Source of the DNA: an uncultured Balneola sp.
GTDB taxonomy: Bacteria; Bacteroidota; Rhodothermia; Balneolales; Balneolaceae
NCBI GenBank assembly: GCA_913058495.1
Contig: CAJXQC010000002.1
Span: 124,001 to 188,000, forward strand
DNA: 64,000 nucleotides
Direction of reading: 5' to 3'
Below, one piece after another: positions 10,301 to 18,684 of this stretch (position 1 is its first letter; each line of letters begins with the position of its first letter). The notes beneath the pieces are model-generated. The model made no database searches and was not told where the DNA came from. It was given only the letters and a program-made list of their open reading frames with translations. The position numbers and the translations under genes were made by a program.

Positions 10301-10425
10301 GGGTCAACCGCAGGATATTCTCTGATCGGCAAATAATTGAACCCGATTATTCCGAACAAGACAATTACAATTGAGAAAACGGTTGCTAAAACAGGTCTTC
10401 TTATACTCAGTGAAGATAAACTCAT
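7318..10425 (-). CDS. RND efflux pump permease (HAE1/AcrB-like)
   Basis: 1035 residues, full length for an HAE1-family transporter. It has the usual N-terminal TM1 (SIRRPVLATVFSIVIVLFGIIG), a large periplasmic loop, then TM2-TM6 containing the proton-relay pair in VLAIGLVVDDAIVVLEN (two Asp). The second half repeats the topology, with GLVTKNGILIVEFANQ in TM10. It exports hydrophobic drugs or metabolites by proton antiport together with the adaptor at 10427 and the TolC channel at 5981. The gap to the adaptor gene is one base. No TetR or two-component regulator is adjacent. The substrate cannot be read from sequence. Confidence 0.96.
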   Translation of the reverse strand: MSLSSLSIRRPVLATVFSIVIVLFGIIGFNYLPIREYPAVDPPIVTVSTSYIGANAEVIESQITEPLEDQINGIAGIKNLTSVSREGRSTVTVEFDLDVDLETATNDVRSRVSRAVGNIPPDADPPIVSKADADARPILFFNIKSDSRNLLQLSEVAENYFKERVQTIPGVSNVQIWGDKTYSMRLWLDPMKLAAYNLTPIDVRNALTSENVELPSGRIEGNLTELTVRTMGRITNVDEFNDLIVKKTAGSTIKLRDIGYAELGPQNERTILKRDGVPMVGVVLIPQPGANQIDIADEFYRRAENIEKDLPADIETAIGFDSTTYVRASIDEVKQTIFVAFFLVIAVIFLFLRDWRTTIIPVLVIPIALIGSFFIMYLAGFSINVLTLLAIVLAIGLVVDDAIVVLENIYSKIESGQQPMMAGILGSKEIFFAVIATTAALVSVFMPILFLGGITGRLFREFGVVIAGAVMISSFVALSLTPMLSTKLLKKREKQNRFYAATEPFFIKINKAYKSSLQSFMKRRWLAPLTILASGGLIYLLMSTLPQETAPLEDRSRVRMFAQAPEGASYEYMDNYMDRLVSLVQDSIPETKSVISVTSPGFGASSSVNSGFAFSILKDPELRDRSQNEVADDLTEKVKLLSGAQTFVSQEQTIGSSRGGLPVQFVLQNQDFERLKSVIPDFLEAVRNDPAFTYQDVDLKFNKPELQVEIDRERAQDLGVSVRDIAQTLQFSLSGQRFDFFIMNGKQYQVIGQVERKNRNEPVDLKSLYVRNSSGSLIQLDNLVKVAEQSSPPQLYRYNRYASATVSAALAPGKTIQDGIDAMEIIAENVLDDTFSTSLSGPSRDFVESSSSLLFIFFLALLLVYLVLSAQFESFRDPFTIMLTVPLALSGALVSMWYFGQTLNIFSQIGMIMLIGLVTKNGILIVEFANQRQIQGLSIMDAIMDASAARFRPILMTSISTVLGILPIALALGAGAESRTSMGIAVIGGLIIGSFLTLYVIPAMYSYLSPEKSKDDMISDEMIKKAENELETQIA

Positions 10426-10426
10426 A

Positions 10427-11494
10427 TTATTCTCCGTTTACTTGCTTAACTATGACCTGCATTTCCGGTCTTACCTGAAGCAGTCCTGTTGTTAAAACAG
10501 TATCTCCTATCTCAACACCTTCTGTGATTTGGATTTTAGACTCATTTCTTAAACCCGTTACCACACTTTGTGGATGTACTACCCCATCCTTCAACAAAAA
10601 TACTTTTTGACCTTGCAGTTCAGGTACCAGTGAAATTGTAGGGATCATTTTGGCATTTTCAATAGTCTGGAGAGTCAACTCCAAATCAGCAAAAGCTCCC
10701 GGAAGTAGCTTACCGTCAGGATTAGAACTTCTGGCTCTAACTTGTAAGGTTCTGGTTTCTGAATCAATTCTTGGTTCTTTGGCATACACTTGAGCAACTA
10801 AAGGCTCTTCAATTCCCTGAACTGTAAATCTTACCTTGTTACCCACTTCGATTTGTGCGGCATATCGCTCAGGAATAGAAAAATCAATTTTTATAGGATC
10901 GATATCCTGTAGAGTAGCAATTCTGGTATTTGGGGTTATGTAACTTCCATCACTTACATATTTAAGTCCTAATTTTCCTGTAAATGGAGCTCTGATCTCT
11001 GTTTTTTCAATCTGAGCATTAATCAGCGACACTTCAGATCTTAGCACATTTACTTCATTTAAGGTAGCATCATACTCCTCCTGACTGATCCCTCCTTTCT
11101 CCAGCAACTGCTTTTGACGCTTTTCCCTGTCTTCAGCCAAATTCAATCTGAAATCAGCACGTTTAAGCTGAGCTTTTAGTTCACTGTCATTTATTTTTAC
11201 AAGCAACTCCCCTTTTTTAACATCTTCTCCTTCACGCAAATGTATTTCCTGAATCAGTCCGGAGCTTTCACTTGCCAATTCCACTTCTTCGTTTGAAGTT
11301 AGTGTTCCTGTAGTAAATATCTTGTTCTCAACGATATCAGGTTTTACTATATAAACTTCCACATTCAGAGGGGCGCTACTACCGGAATTATTTTGAGAAG
11401 CTGTCTCAGATGCTTCTAAATAGTCCTTAACTTTTGGAAAAGCTAAAAGTCCCAACACTATAATTATTCCTACTATACTTGCTACTCTTTTCAT
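10427..11494 (-). CDS. RND efflux periplasmic adaptor (membrane fusion protein)
   Basis: 355 residues and first gene of the efflux operon. It has an N-terminal membrane anchor (about residues 5-19) and a biotinyl/lipoyl-like domain (VELASESSGLIQEIHLREGEDVKKGELLVKIND is split around the hairpin). A coiled-coil hairpin (residues about 110-165), a beta-barrel (DPIKIDFSIPERYAAQIEVG) and a C-terminal membrane-proximal domain follow. It bridges the RND pump and the TolC channel in the periplasm. No lipobox cysteine is seen, so it is probably anchored by the N-terminal helix. Confidence 0.94.
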   Translation of the reverse strand: MKRVASIVGIIIVLGLLAFPKVKDYLEASETASQNNSGSSAPLNVEVYIVKPDIVENKIFTTGTLTSNEEVELASESSGLIQEIHLREGEDVKKGELLVKINDSELKAQLKRADFRLNLAEDREKRQKQLLEKGGISQEEYDATLNEVNVLRSEVSLINAQIEKTEIRAPFTGKLGLKYVSDGSYITPNTRIATLQDIDPIKIDFSIPERYAAQIEVGNKVRFTVQGIEEPLVAQVYAKEPRIDSETRTLQVRARSSNPDGKLLPGAFADLELTLQTIENAKMIPTISLVPELQGQKVFLLKDGVVHPQSVVTGLRNESKIQITEGVEIGDTVLTTGLLQVRPEMQVIVKQVNGE

Positions 11495-11590
11495 TAAGTC
11501 ATCAATTTATTGTTAGTCAAATAAAGATAACTCTATTATTCGGAGAAGCACTCTTAAGCAATGCAAAGCCTTGTAAAACCCTGAATCTAT

Positions 11591-12859
11591 TTACAGGTGG
11601 TCACGACCGATAAAACCTTTGAGAACTTCCGGAACTCTCACTTTTCCATTCTCTTCCTGATACGCTTCCAATATTGCCGAAACCACTCTTGGAAGTGCTA
11701 AAGCTGAACCATTAAGTGTATGGGTCATCTCAATCTTTTTCTCTCCTTTTCTGTAACGAAGCTGCATTCTTCTGGCCTGAAAGCTCTCGAAATTTGAACA
11801 AGAACTTACTTCCAGCCATCGTTGCTGTCCCGGACTCCAAACCTCAAGATCATATTTCTTACTTTGTGTAAAGCCCATATCTCCTGTACACATCAATAAA
11901 GTTCTGTAAGGAAGTTCCAAAGCTTGAAGTAGTTTCTCAGAATGCTCTCTTAAACTCTCCAGTTCTTCGTAAGAAGTTTCGGGTTTTACGATCTTCACCA
12001 GTTCAACTTTATCGAATTGGTGAAGACGATTCAATCCACGAACATCCTTCCCGTAAGAACCTGCTTCTCTTCTCCAGCAAGGAGTATAGCAAACGTATTT
12101 GACGGGCAATTCACTTTCAGATAGTATCTCGTCTCTATGAAAATTAGTAACCGGAACTTCAGCAGTAGGAATGGCGAAGAACTCATCTCTCGGAATCACA
12201 TACATCATGTCTTCCTTATCAGGAATTTGTCCTGTGCCGCGAGCGGAATCTTCATTTACAAAATATGGAGCCTGCATTTCAGTATAGCCTGCATTTCCTG
12301 CTTCATTTATGAAATAGTTAATCAAAGCACGTTGAAGCTGAGCAACCGGACCAACATAAAACGGAAATCCTGCGCCTGTTACTTTTACTCCTCTTTCGAA
12401 ATCTACCCATCCGTAGCGTTCTGTAATTTCCCAATGAGGTTTTCGCCACTCCTCTTTATTAGGCTCTCCCCAAGTATCAAATGTTTCATTATGCTCTTCA
12501 TTAGAACCAACAGGAACTGAAGAGTGTGCCACATTCGGAATTTTCAGAAGCATATTTTCTCTTTCTTCCGCCAAAATTTTCAACTCTTCTTCAAGTTCTT
12601 TTACATCTTCTTTAAGCTGTGATGTCTCAGCAATGATAGCCTGCGCATCTTCTTTCTTTCCCTGTCCCATCAAGGCTCCGATTTGCTTAGCCTTGGTATT
12701 GCTTTCTGTTCTTATCGCATCAACTTTTTGGACAAGGGTTCTCCACTGCTCATCTTTTTCAATTACCTCATCAACAAGAGCATTGGATTTCTCTCCCTTA
12801 TTAAGCATTCCTTCTTTTACAGCTTCTTTATTTTCTTTAATGAAATTGATGTCTAACAT
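11591..12859 (-). CDS. serS: Seryl-tRNA synthetase
   Basis: 422 residues, typical of bacterial SerRS. It charges tRNA-Ser (and tRNA-Sec where present) with serine. The N-terminal antiparallel coiled coil (about residues 27-100) binds the tRNA long variable arm. The class II catalytic core shows motif 2 in CYTPCWRREAGSYGKDVRGL and motif 3 in LNGSALALPRVVSAILEAYQ, plus the serine-binding TAEVP. It starts at MLDINFIKENKEAV, the canonical start. It is divergent from the Lrp-family gene. Confidence 0.97.
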   Translation of the reverse strand: MLDINFIKENKEAVKEGMLNKGEKSNALVDEVIEKDEQWRTLVQKVDAIRTESNTKAKQIGALMGQGKKEDAQAIIAETSQLKEDVKELEEELKILAEERENMLLKIPNVAHSSVPVGSNEEHNETFDTWGEPNKEEWRKPHWEITERYGWVDFERGVKVTGAGFPFYVGPVAQLQRALINYFINEAGNAGYTEMQAPYFVNEDSARGTGQIPDKEDMMYVIPRDEFFAIPTAEVPVTNFHRDEILSESELPVKYVCYTPCWRREAGSYGKDVRGLNRLHQFDKVELVKIVKPETSYEELESLREHSEKLLQALELPYRTLLMCTGDMGFTQSKKYDLEVWSPGQQRWLEVSSCSNFESFQARRMQLRYRKGEKKIEMTHTLNGSALALPRVVSAILEAYQEENGKVRVPEVLKGFIGRDHL

Positions 12860-12984
12860 TCGATTCGTGCTTTTAAATTTAAGCCCTAAGATAAGACCTA
12901 TTCTATTCTTCTTGAACCCTTTTTTAAAATTTCATTGTACTTACTTAAAGTTCTTTGTGGCTATTGCTTACCTTATTTTTTAAG

Positions 12985-12999
12985 GATATTATCAATATC
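12985..12999. promoter_or_regulatory. Small palindrome upstream of the Lrp-family gene
   Basis: GATATT-ATC-AATATC is a 15-base AT-rich inverted repeat 30 bases before the Lrp-type start, in the serS/Lrp divergent gap. Lrp/AsnC proteins often bind AT-rich 15-base palindromes and autoregulate, so this is a candidate operator. The match is weak and not independently supported. Confidence 0.25.
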
Positions 13000-13028
13000 A
13001 CAAATAATTATTAGGACAATACATCATT

Positions 13029-13508
13029 ATGAGCCATCTATTAGACGATATCGATATTTCCATACTTAACCATCTTCAGGAAAATGGTCGTGCTCAGCGA
13101 AATCAAATTGCAGAGTTAGTCGGGTTATCTGTTCCATCTGTGTCTGAAAGAATGCGGAAGCTGGAAGAACGTGGGTTAATTACTGATTATAATGCCATTC
13201 TGAGTTCTAAAGATTTTCATTTTGATATAACTGCTTTCATGTTTGTGGAAGTTGATGGTTCAGAATATTATCCTGTTTTTGTGGAAAAAGCCCAACAGGA
13301 AAAGGAAATTCTGGAGTGTCATTCCATTACCGGAGATGGCTCTCATTTTCTGAAAGTAAGAACAAAAAATACAACTTCATTTGAGCGCCTTTTATCCCGG
13401 ATACAATCCTGGAACGGGGTTAAAAAAACCAGATCAAATCTTGTGCTCTCAAGTTTTAAGGAAACCAGAGCGCTGCCTATTGAACAAGCTACAGAACTTA
13501 TAAAATAA
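13029..13508 (+). CDS. Lrp/AsnC-family transcriptional regulator
   Basis: 159 residues. The N-terminal winged HTH (DDIDISILNHLQENGRAQRNQIAELVGLSVPSVSERMRKLEERGLI across residues 5-50) is followed by the alpha-beta RAM/AsnC ligand domain. The ligand-pocket loop shows as CHSITGDGSHFLKVR. Proteins of this type sense amino acids as octamers and control amino acid metabolism. The target is unknown, and the neighbours (serS, sigma-54 activator) do not single one out. Confidence 0.93.
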   Translation: MSHLLDDIDISILNHLQENGRAQRNQIAELVGLSVPSVSERMRKLEERGLITDYNAILSSKDFHFDITAFMFVEVDGSEYYPVFVEKAQQEKEILECHSITGDGSHFLKVRTKNTTSFERLLSRIQSWNGVKKTRSNLVLSSFKETRALPIEQATELIK

Positions 13509-13693
13509 TTCGAGTCTGAAGAATTTGTTTGAGTTTTTTCATTGATGGGAAAAGCAAAAACAGAGTTCATACCATTAGATAAATGAGGAGAGTTTGCTTA
13601 AAAAAACTCTCGTAAACTTTCTTAAGATTAAGCTTACTTACCAACTCATTAATCATTAAATTTACGTCAAAATGACAGACGAATAATTTATAA

Positions 13694-14995
13694 ATGGATC
13701 GCGAAGTATTTCAGGAACAATTTGGGCTATTAGGAACTTCTCAGGAAATGCGCCATGTGATCGATAAGATCATGCAGGTTGCAAAAACTGACATCAGTGT
13801 ATTATTACAAGGTGAAAGTGGTGTAGGGAAAGATGTTACCGCCCGTGCTATACACTCTTTAAGTGAACGCAAAAGAAATAATCTGATTATTGTTAATTGT
13901 GGAGCAATTCCTGAAGGTATTATTGAAAGTGAGCTTTTTGGACATGAAAAAGGTGCATTTACAGGAGCCAATGAAAGTCGCGAAGGCTACTTTGAGAAAG
14001 CCAATGGCGGTACCATTTTTTTAGATGAAATTGGTGATACTCCAAAAAATGTTCAGGTTAAACTTTTACGTGTACTTGAAAATGGAGAATTCTTCCGGGT
14101 TGGATCAAGCAAAGTTCAAACTACTGATGTACGCGTGATCGCTGCTACCAATCTAAATCTCTGGAAGCTTGTTCAGGATGGTTCATTCAGAGAAGACCTT
14201 TACTACCGTTTGGATACTGTTCAAATCCATCTACCCGCACTCCGGGAAAGACAAGAAGATGTAGTTCCCATATTCAGAAAGTTTGTTCAGGAATTTTCAG
14301 CAAAATACGATTCTGTTTTCAAAGGTTTTTCTGATGAAGCGAGGGAGTTATTGATATCCTATCGTTGGCCCGGAAATATCAGAGAGCTTAAAAATGTAGC
14401 TGAGCAACTAGTGGTTTTAGAAAAATCTCAATTTATTGATGTAGAACGACTTCAAAAATATTTGAAAGGAAGGCAAAGGCAGGGCTCTGCTGACAACCTT
14501 CCAATGGTTCCGAATAATGAAGAAAAAAAATCAGACTCCGGAAATGATTTTGAACGCAGAGACCGCGAATTGGTTTACAGAGCTTTAGTTGAACTGAGAA
14601 CAGATATATCTGATGTTAAAAAAATGCTGGCTAATTTTATGTATTCAGCTATGTCCAGCAAAGATATCAAAGCACTTCCACCCGCTTTGCAAAGCAATAT
14701 GGATGAGTCTGATGTTTCAGAAATGAAAATCAATTTGAACGAGCATGCTACCTTAGGTATGCAGGAAATGCCCGGAGATGATACAGAAGACGAAAACGAA
14801 GTTCAGGAAAGCGAACAATCAGTATTGGTAAACTTCTTTGGTGGTGATGAAATTCCCTCTATTGAAGCTACTGAACAATTTTTGATCAAACAGGCGTTAG
14901 ATAAATACGATGGAAATCGTAGAAAAGCTTCTGAAACGTTAGGGATTAGTGAGCGAACACTCTACAGAAAACTAGATCAATACGGGCTTGCGTAA
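13694..14995 (+). CDS. Sigma-54-dependent AAA+ transcription activator without receiver domain
   Basis: 433 residues. The AAA+ domain starts almost at residue 10. It has Walker A GESGVGKD (40-47), the sigma-54 contact loop GAFTGA (87-92) and Walker B GGTIFLDEIG (105-114). After about residue 260 comes a long acidic linker and then a Fis-type HTH at the C-terminus (about 393-433, containing ASETLGISERTLYRKL). It activates RNA polymerase-sigma-54 open-complex formation. There is no N-terminal receiver, PAS or GAF domain, so it may be constitutively active or controlled by partner proteins. lptE starts inside its last codons. This arrangement with lptE recurs in Bacteroidota. Confidence 0.92.
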   Translation: MDREVFQEQFGLLGTSQEMRHVIDKIMQVAKTDISVLLQGESGVGKDVTARAIHSLSERKRNNLIIVNCGAIPEGIIESELFGHEKGAFTGANESREGYFEKANGGTIFLDEIGDTPKNVQVKLLRVLENGEFFRVGSSKVQTTDVRVIAATNLNLWKLVQDGSFREDLYYRLDTVQIHLPALRERQEDVVPIFRKFVQEFSAKYDSVFKGFSDEARELLISYRWPGNIRELKNVAEQLVVLEKSQFIDVERLQKYLKGRQRQGSADNLPMVPNNEEKKSDSGNDFERRDRELVYRALVELRTDISDVKKMLANFMYSAMSSKDIKALPPALQSNMDESDVSEMKINLNEHATLGMQEMPGDDTEDENEVQESEQSVLVNFFGGDEIPSIEATEQFLIKQALDKYDGNRRKASETLGISERTLYRKLDQYGLA

Positions 14996-15494
14996 ATTAA
15001 TTTTTATATCATTACTAGCTTTTATTTCCTTCTCCGGTTGTTTGAAATATAGTTTTACGGGCGCTTCTATACCTCCCGGTGTTAACTCCGTTTATATCCC
15101 GTTTTTTGCAGACCGGTCACGAAGCGGACTTGGTGACTTGAGCGATCGTTTAAACCGCATTTTAATAGATCGGTTTATTAATCAAAGCAAGTTACAACTA
15201 GCTAGTTCAGAAGAAGATGCTGATGCGATATTGGATGGCTTTATTTCTACTTACAGTAACCGTCCATTTAGTATAGGAGGAAATGAGCAAACCAATCAAA
15301 ATCAGGTTCAGATCTCTGTAAACGCAAGTTTTATTTACACAAATAATGAAGACCCTGAATGGGATAAATCTTTCAGTGGTTCCTTTACCTTTGATCCAAC
15401 CGAAGATCCTATCACCGGTGAACAAAATGCTGCAGATGAAGCGCTGGAACAAATCGCTAACAGTATGTTTAACGATGCGGTAAGTAATTGGTAA
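14988..15494 (+). CDS. lptE: LptE-like LPS-assembly lipoprotein
   Basis: 168 residues from a TTG start that overlaps the 3' end of the sigma-54 activator gene by eight bases. This start is chosen because it gives a complete lipoprotein signal (MRKLIFISLLAFISFSGC, with the lipobox Cys at 18). The Bacteroidota LptE pattern is visible: YSFTGASIPPGVNSVYIPFF, the ADAILDGFISTYSNRPFSI strand region, then QVQISVNASFIYTNN. LptE plugs the LptD translocon that inserts LPS into the outer membrane. No lptD is in the window. Translation is probably coupled to the upstream activator. Confidence 0.85.
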   Translation: MRKLIFISLLAFISFSGCLKYSFTGASIPPGVNSVYIPFFADRSRSGLGDLSDRLNRILIDRFINQSKLQLASSEEDADAILDGFISTYSNRPFSIGGNEQTNQNQVQISVNASFIYTNNEDPEWDKSFSGSFTFDPTEDPITGEQNAADEALEQIANSMFNDAVSNW

Positions 15495-15542
15495 TACTTT
15501 TGAATCTAATACCATGTTAGCGTATTATTGCATTCCAAAATA

Positions 15543-16148
15543 ATGGCAAAACTACCTTTTAACATACCACAATCTCTTCGTTCTTTTAATGAACGCTATG
15601 CAAAAAATCCTAAGACGGGGATCACCAAGCTAAGCAGACATCTAAAGAAGAGAGGCCCTGATGCTGTTGGTCATTTTTTATTGGCTTGGTTTTATCATCT
15701 GGATGATCAAAATTCATTAGCTATAAAAGAAGCTTTAAAAGCCAAAACCTATGCGCCTGGCAGCCCGCTAATGGAACACCTTCATTATTTTCTTGTCCAC
15801 CCGGAAAAATTTGAAGCCGCAGTTCCGGTTAAAAGCTACACTTCCTCAAAAAAGCTGAATCAATCTAACAGAAAATCACCAATTCTGGATTTGGATAGCC
15901 TGATCGCTATGCTTGAAGCAGTAGAATCTAAAAGAATTCAAATTCCTGCCGAGGGTGAACCATTTGATGATACTGACCTCGCCGAACAAGCTGAAGCCGT
16001 AGATGATATTATATCAGAAACGCTGGCAAAAATTCATGTGGTTCAGGGAAAGAAACAGCAAGCTATTGAAATGTATAATCAGCTTAAAGAAATTCACCCC
16101 GATAAAGCTGAACATTATCAGACTGAGATCGAGAAAATAGACAAATAA
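15543..16148 (+). CDS. Small TPR-like protein of unknown function
   Basis: 201 residues from the ATG at 15543 (an upstream in-frame TTG at 15528 is less likely). There is no signal peptide or membrane segment. The first part has helix pairs like degenerate TPRs (GPDAVGHFLLAWFYHLDDQNSLAIKEALKAK). The C-terminal segment (LAKIHVVQGKKQQAIEMYNQLKEIHPDKAEHY) is a clear single TPR. A lysine/serine-rich linker joins them. It is likely a cytoplasmic scaffold. It follows lptE by about 50 bases and is probably co-transcribed. I do not recognise a specific family. Confidence 0.75.
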   Translation: MAKLPFNIPQSLRSFNERYAKNPKTGITKLSRHLKKRGPDAVGHFLLAWFYHLDDQNSLAIKEALKAKTYAPGSPLMEHLHYFLVHPEKFEAAVPVKSYTSSKKLNQSNRKSPILDLDSLIAMLEAVESKRIQIPAEGEPFDDTDLAEQAEAVDDIISETLAKIHVVQGKKQQAIEMYNQLKEIHPDKAEHYQTEIEKIDK

Positions 16149-16149
16149 G

Positions 16150-16779
16150 TTAGCCCTTCACAAACGGATTATTCGCTTTCTCAGCTTCAATCGTGGTAGC
16201 AGGGCCATGACCCGGGTATACCTTGGTATTTCCAGGCAAAGTATACAGTTTTTCTTTGATCGATTGTTCCAGCACTTCAAAACTTCCCTGATATAAGTCA
16301 GTACGACCAATACTTCCGTTAAATAACGCATCGCCTGCTATTACTATATCTTCATCTTTGAAGTAAAGCGAGGTGTGATCAGGTGAATGGCCTGGAGTGT
16401 ATAAACATTCAAATTTAAATCCTCCGACTTCAAATTCTTCATCTTTCGGTAGGCTTTCAGGGGTGAAGGAAAAAGCGACCTGATTAAGTCCAAACATAGT
16501 AGCCTGGCTTCCGAAGTTGTTCCACAGAAAAAGATCGTCATTGTTTACATACACCTTAACATCAAAATCTTTAAGCACTCTTTGTAATCCAAGCACATGA
16601 TCTACATGAGCATGAGTTAATACTATTGCCTCCAGAGTTGCTTCTTTGAGTGTGTTTTTGAATGATTGATATTCCGTTTCATTTGAGAAACCAGGATCGA
16701 TAAGAATTGCGGATTCTCCATCCATGAGCAGATATGTGTTCTCAGCGAATGGTCCAACTTCAAAAATTTTAATATCCAT
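16150..16779 (-). CDS. MBL-fold metallo-hydrolase (glyoxalase II-like)
   Basis: 209 residues. The metallo-beta-lactamase signature THAHVDH (residues 55-61) supplies the two metal sites, with further ligands in the CLYTPGHSPDHTSLY, IVIAGDALFNGSIGRTDL and VYPGHGPATTIE segments. This is the short glyoxalase II-like subgroup (YcbL type), which hydrolyses thioesters in vitro. The physiological substrate is uncertain. It is convergent with the TPR-like gene, one base apart, and begins just after the rpmE2 terminator. Confidence 0.92.
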   Translation of the reverse strand: MDIKIFEVGPFAENTYLLMDGESAILIDPGFSNETEYQSFKNTLKEATLEAIVLTHAHVDHVLGLQRVLKDFDVKVYVNNDDLFLWNNFGSQATMFGLNQVAFSFTPESLPKDEEFEVGGFKFECLYTPGHSPDHTSLYFKDEDIVIAGDALFNGSIGRTDLYQGSFEVLEQSIKEKLYTLPGNTKVYPGHGPATTIEAEKANNPFVKG

Positions 16780-16788
16780 AAATGTATA

Positions 16789-16824
16789 TAAAAAAAGGAT
16801 GCTACCAGTTACGGTGCATCCTTT
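16789..16824 (-). terminator. Rho-independent terminator of rpmE2
   Basis: On the minus strand the stem AAAGGATGC/GCATCCTTT, with an inner ACC/GGT extension, is followed by a run of T residues. It lies 18 bases beyond the rpmE2 stop codon and just before the MBL gene start. Confidence 0.85.
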
Positions 16825-16841
16825 AATTCAAAAAAATAAAC

Positions 16842-17057
16842 TTACTTTTTCTTGTCGTACATGCGCTTAAAGCGATCCACACGACCTGCTTTAGCAGAAA
16901 AGTTGTTGTTTTTAGTATAAAATGGGTGATTCTTAGAATCTACCTCACTTTTGTAAATACCGTCTTTAGTGTTCATAGTACTTCTGGTTGTAACCTCAGT
17001 ACCGTCACTCATGACAACTGTAATTTCTTTGTAATCTGGATGAATACCGTTTTTCAT
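16842..17057 (-). CDS. rpmE2: 50S ribosomal protein L31, type B
   Basis: 71 residues: MKNGIHPDYKEI at the start, then the L31 core with SKNHPFYTKNN and the basic tail AGRVDRFKRMYDKK. The CxxC zinc pair of type A L31 is absent, so this is the zinc-independent form that is standard in Bacteroidota. In other phyla this form replaces the zinc form under zinc limitation. No Zur-like palindrome is seen upstream. Confidence 0.95.
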   Translation of the reverse strand: MKNGIHPDYKEITVVMSDGTEVTTRSTMNTKDGIYKSEVDSKNHPFYTKNNNFSAKAGRVDRFKRMYDKKK

Positions 17058-17125
17058 AATACTGGCTGTTTCGAATTTTTCAAAGGCTTTAAATATAAGA
17101 TTATATCTGAGCTAATTCAATCATT

Positions 17126-18625
17126 TTATATATCAAAATCATCATCGTTATTTATGCCGCTAATTGATGAAAACATAGAACCTAACATATCAGTATATAA
17201 AGCTTCATCATCAAGGTCCTGCTTACTCAGAAGCGAATTTTGGTGCATTGCCTCCAATACCAGATCCATATATGTATAGAATTCATCTTTTCCGATGTCC
17301 TTAACATGCTTGCTTACCAGTTCTTTGAGTCCATCTACTCCATCCAAAGCTTTCTTATACTCTTTAGTGGATAATATATCCGGCAGATTAACTTCATTTC
17401 CCTGAGCGAACCAATCGGTAACGGATTTATACATCTCTTTTACATCCTCAGCTTTGCTCTGCGGATCAGGAAATACTTTTTTGAATGTTTTATTTATTGC
17501 TTTACCAATAATGTGCTTAGCCACACTTATGGCTCCCTCCTGCTCACCTTCATAAACCAATTCAAGCTTACCTGTGAGAGCGGGAATCATATGAAAAATA
17601 TCTGCAATTCTAACCTGAACATTCTTTTCATCATTGATCACAGCTCGTCGTTCAGCAGATGAAAAAACCTGTTCCATCGCTGTGATGGTCATTCTGGTTG
17701 AAACACCACTTTTCTGGTCAATGTATTCTGAGTCACGGGCTACAAAAGCCGTTTGTTCTATAATTTCCCTGTAAATATCAGATATGGAAACTTTGATAGC
17801 ATCATTGCGATTTTGCCATGCTTCTTGTTCAGTGATTTTTACACCAGTCTCAATTTCTCTTGGATAGTGAGTAATGATCTGAGCATCAATGCGATCTTTT
17901 AACGGGGTTATAATATTTCCACGGTTGGTATAATCTTCAGGATTAGCAGAAAAAGCCATGGATACATCGATCGGCATTCGAATATTAAATCCTCTGATCT
18001 GAATATCTCTTTCCTGCATAATATTCAGTAAAGCGACCTGAATTCTGGGTTGCAGATCAGGTAGCTCATTGATGACAAAGATCCCACGGTTTGTTCTGGG
18101 TATTAATCCGTAATTGATCACATTCTCATCGGCCAGATCTAATTTTTTTGTTGCAGCTTTGATGGGATCGATATCACCAATAAGATCAGCTACTGTTGTA
18201 TCAGGAGTGGCTAATTTTTCGCCATAGCGATATGATCTGTGAAGCCAGGAAATTTCAGTATCATCGCCATGCTCTTCAATAACATTTCTTGCAAATTTCG
18301 AAATCGGATTAAAAGGATCGTCAGTGATTACAGAACCTTTTACAAATGGTATATATTCGTCCAGAAAGTTGACCATAGATCTCAGTATACGAGTTTTTGC
18401 CTGGCCTCTAAGTCCCAACAAGATCATATCATGCTTCGACATTATTGCATGCTGAATTTGAGGAAGAACCGTTTTTTCATAACCCAAAATGCCAGGGAAA
18501 AGCTCACCGCCTTTTTTAACTCCGGCAATCATGTTTTTTCTCAGCTCATCTTTTACTGAAAGAGACTCCCATCCACTGTCTTTGAGCTCCTTTAGCGTGG
18601 AAATTTTGTTGTGTAAATCATTCAT
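17126..18625 (-). CDS. ChlI-like AAA+ ATPase (magnesium chelatase subunit I family)
   Basis: 499 residues. The AAA+ core has a variant Walker A GLRGQAKTR and Walker B-like IFVINELPDL, in which Asn replaces the usual Asp before Glu. It also has the AFSANPEDYTNRGNIITPLKDRI sensor 1 to arginine-finger stretch. This matches the Bacteroidota proteins named magnesium chelatase or sigma-54-interacting ATPase. There is no photosynthesis context. Relatives usually work with a VWA-domain partner as a MoxR/CoxD-type chaperone or chelatase, but none lies next to it here. The C-terminal 200 residues are helical and not assignable. The function is unproven. Confidence 0.85.
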   Translation of the reverse strand: MNDLHNKISTLKELKDSGWESLSVKDELRKNMIAGVKKGGELFPGILGYEKTVLPQIQHAIMSKHDMILLGLRGQAKTRILRSMVNFLDEYIPFVKGSVITDDPFNPISKFARNVIEEHGDDTEISWLHRSYRYGEKLATPDTTVADLIGDIDPIKAATKKLDLADENVINYGLIPRTNRGIFVINELPDLQPRIQVALLNIMQERDIQIRGFNIRMPIDVSMAFSANPEDYTNRGNIITPLKDRIDAQIITHYPREIETGVKITEQEAWQNRNDAIKVSISDIYREIIEQTAFVARDSEYIDQKSGVSTRMTITAMEQVFSSAERRAVINDEKNVQVRIADIFHMIPALTGKLELVYEGEQEGAISVAKHIIGKAINKTFKKVFPDPQSKAEDVKEMYKSVTDWFAQGNEVNLPDILSTKEYKKALDGVDGLKELVSKHVKDIGKDEFYTYMDLVLEAMHQNSLLSKQDLDDEALYTDMLGSMFSSISGINNDDDFDI

Positions 18626-18684
18626 AAATATCCTGTTTACTCAATTAACCGTGATCACAAAGTCTTCATTCACCTTAATCTAAA

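Noticed and set aside
13588-13611. Terminator after the Lrp-family gene
   Set aside because: GAGAGTTT/AAACTCTC forms a hairpin, but no T-run follows and it lies 80 bases from the stop codon, so I do not call it a terminator.
15528-15542. Upstream TTG extension of the TPR-like gene
   Set aside because: The five extra codons (MHSKI) add no recognisable sequence, and an ATG lies just downstream.
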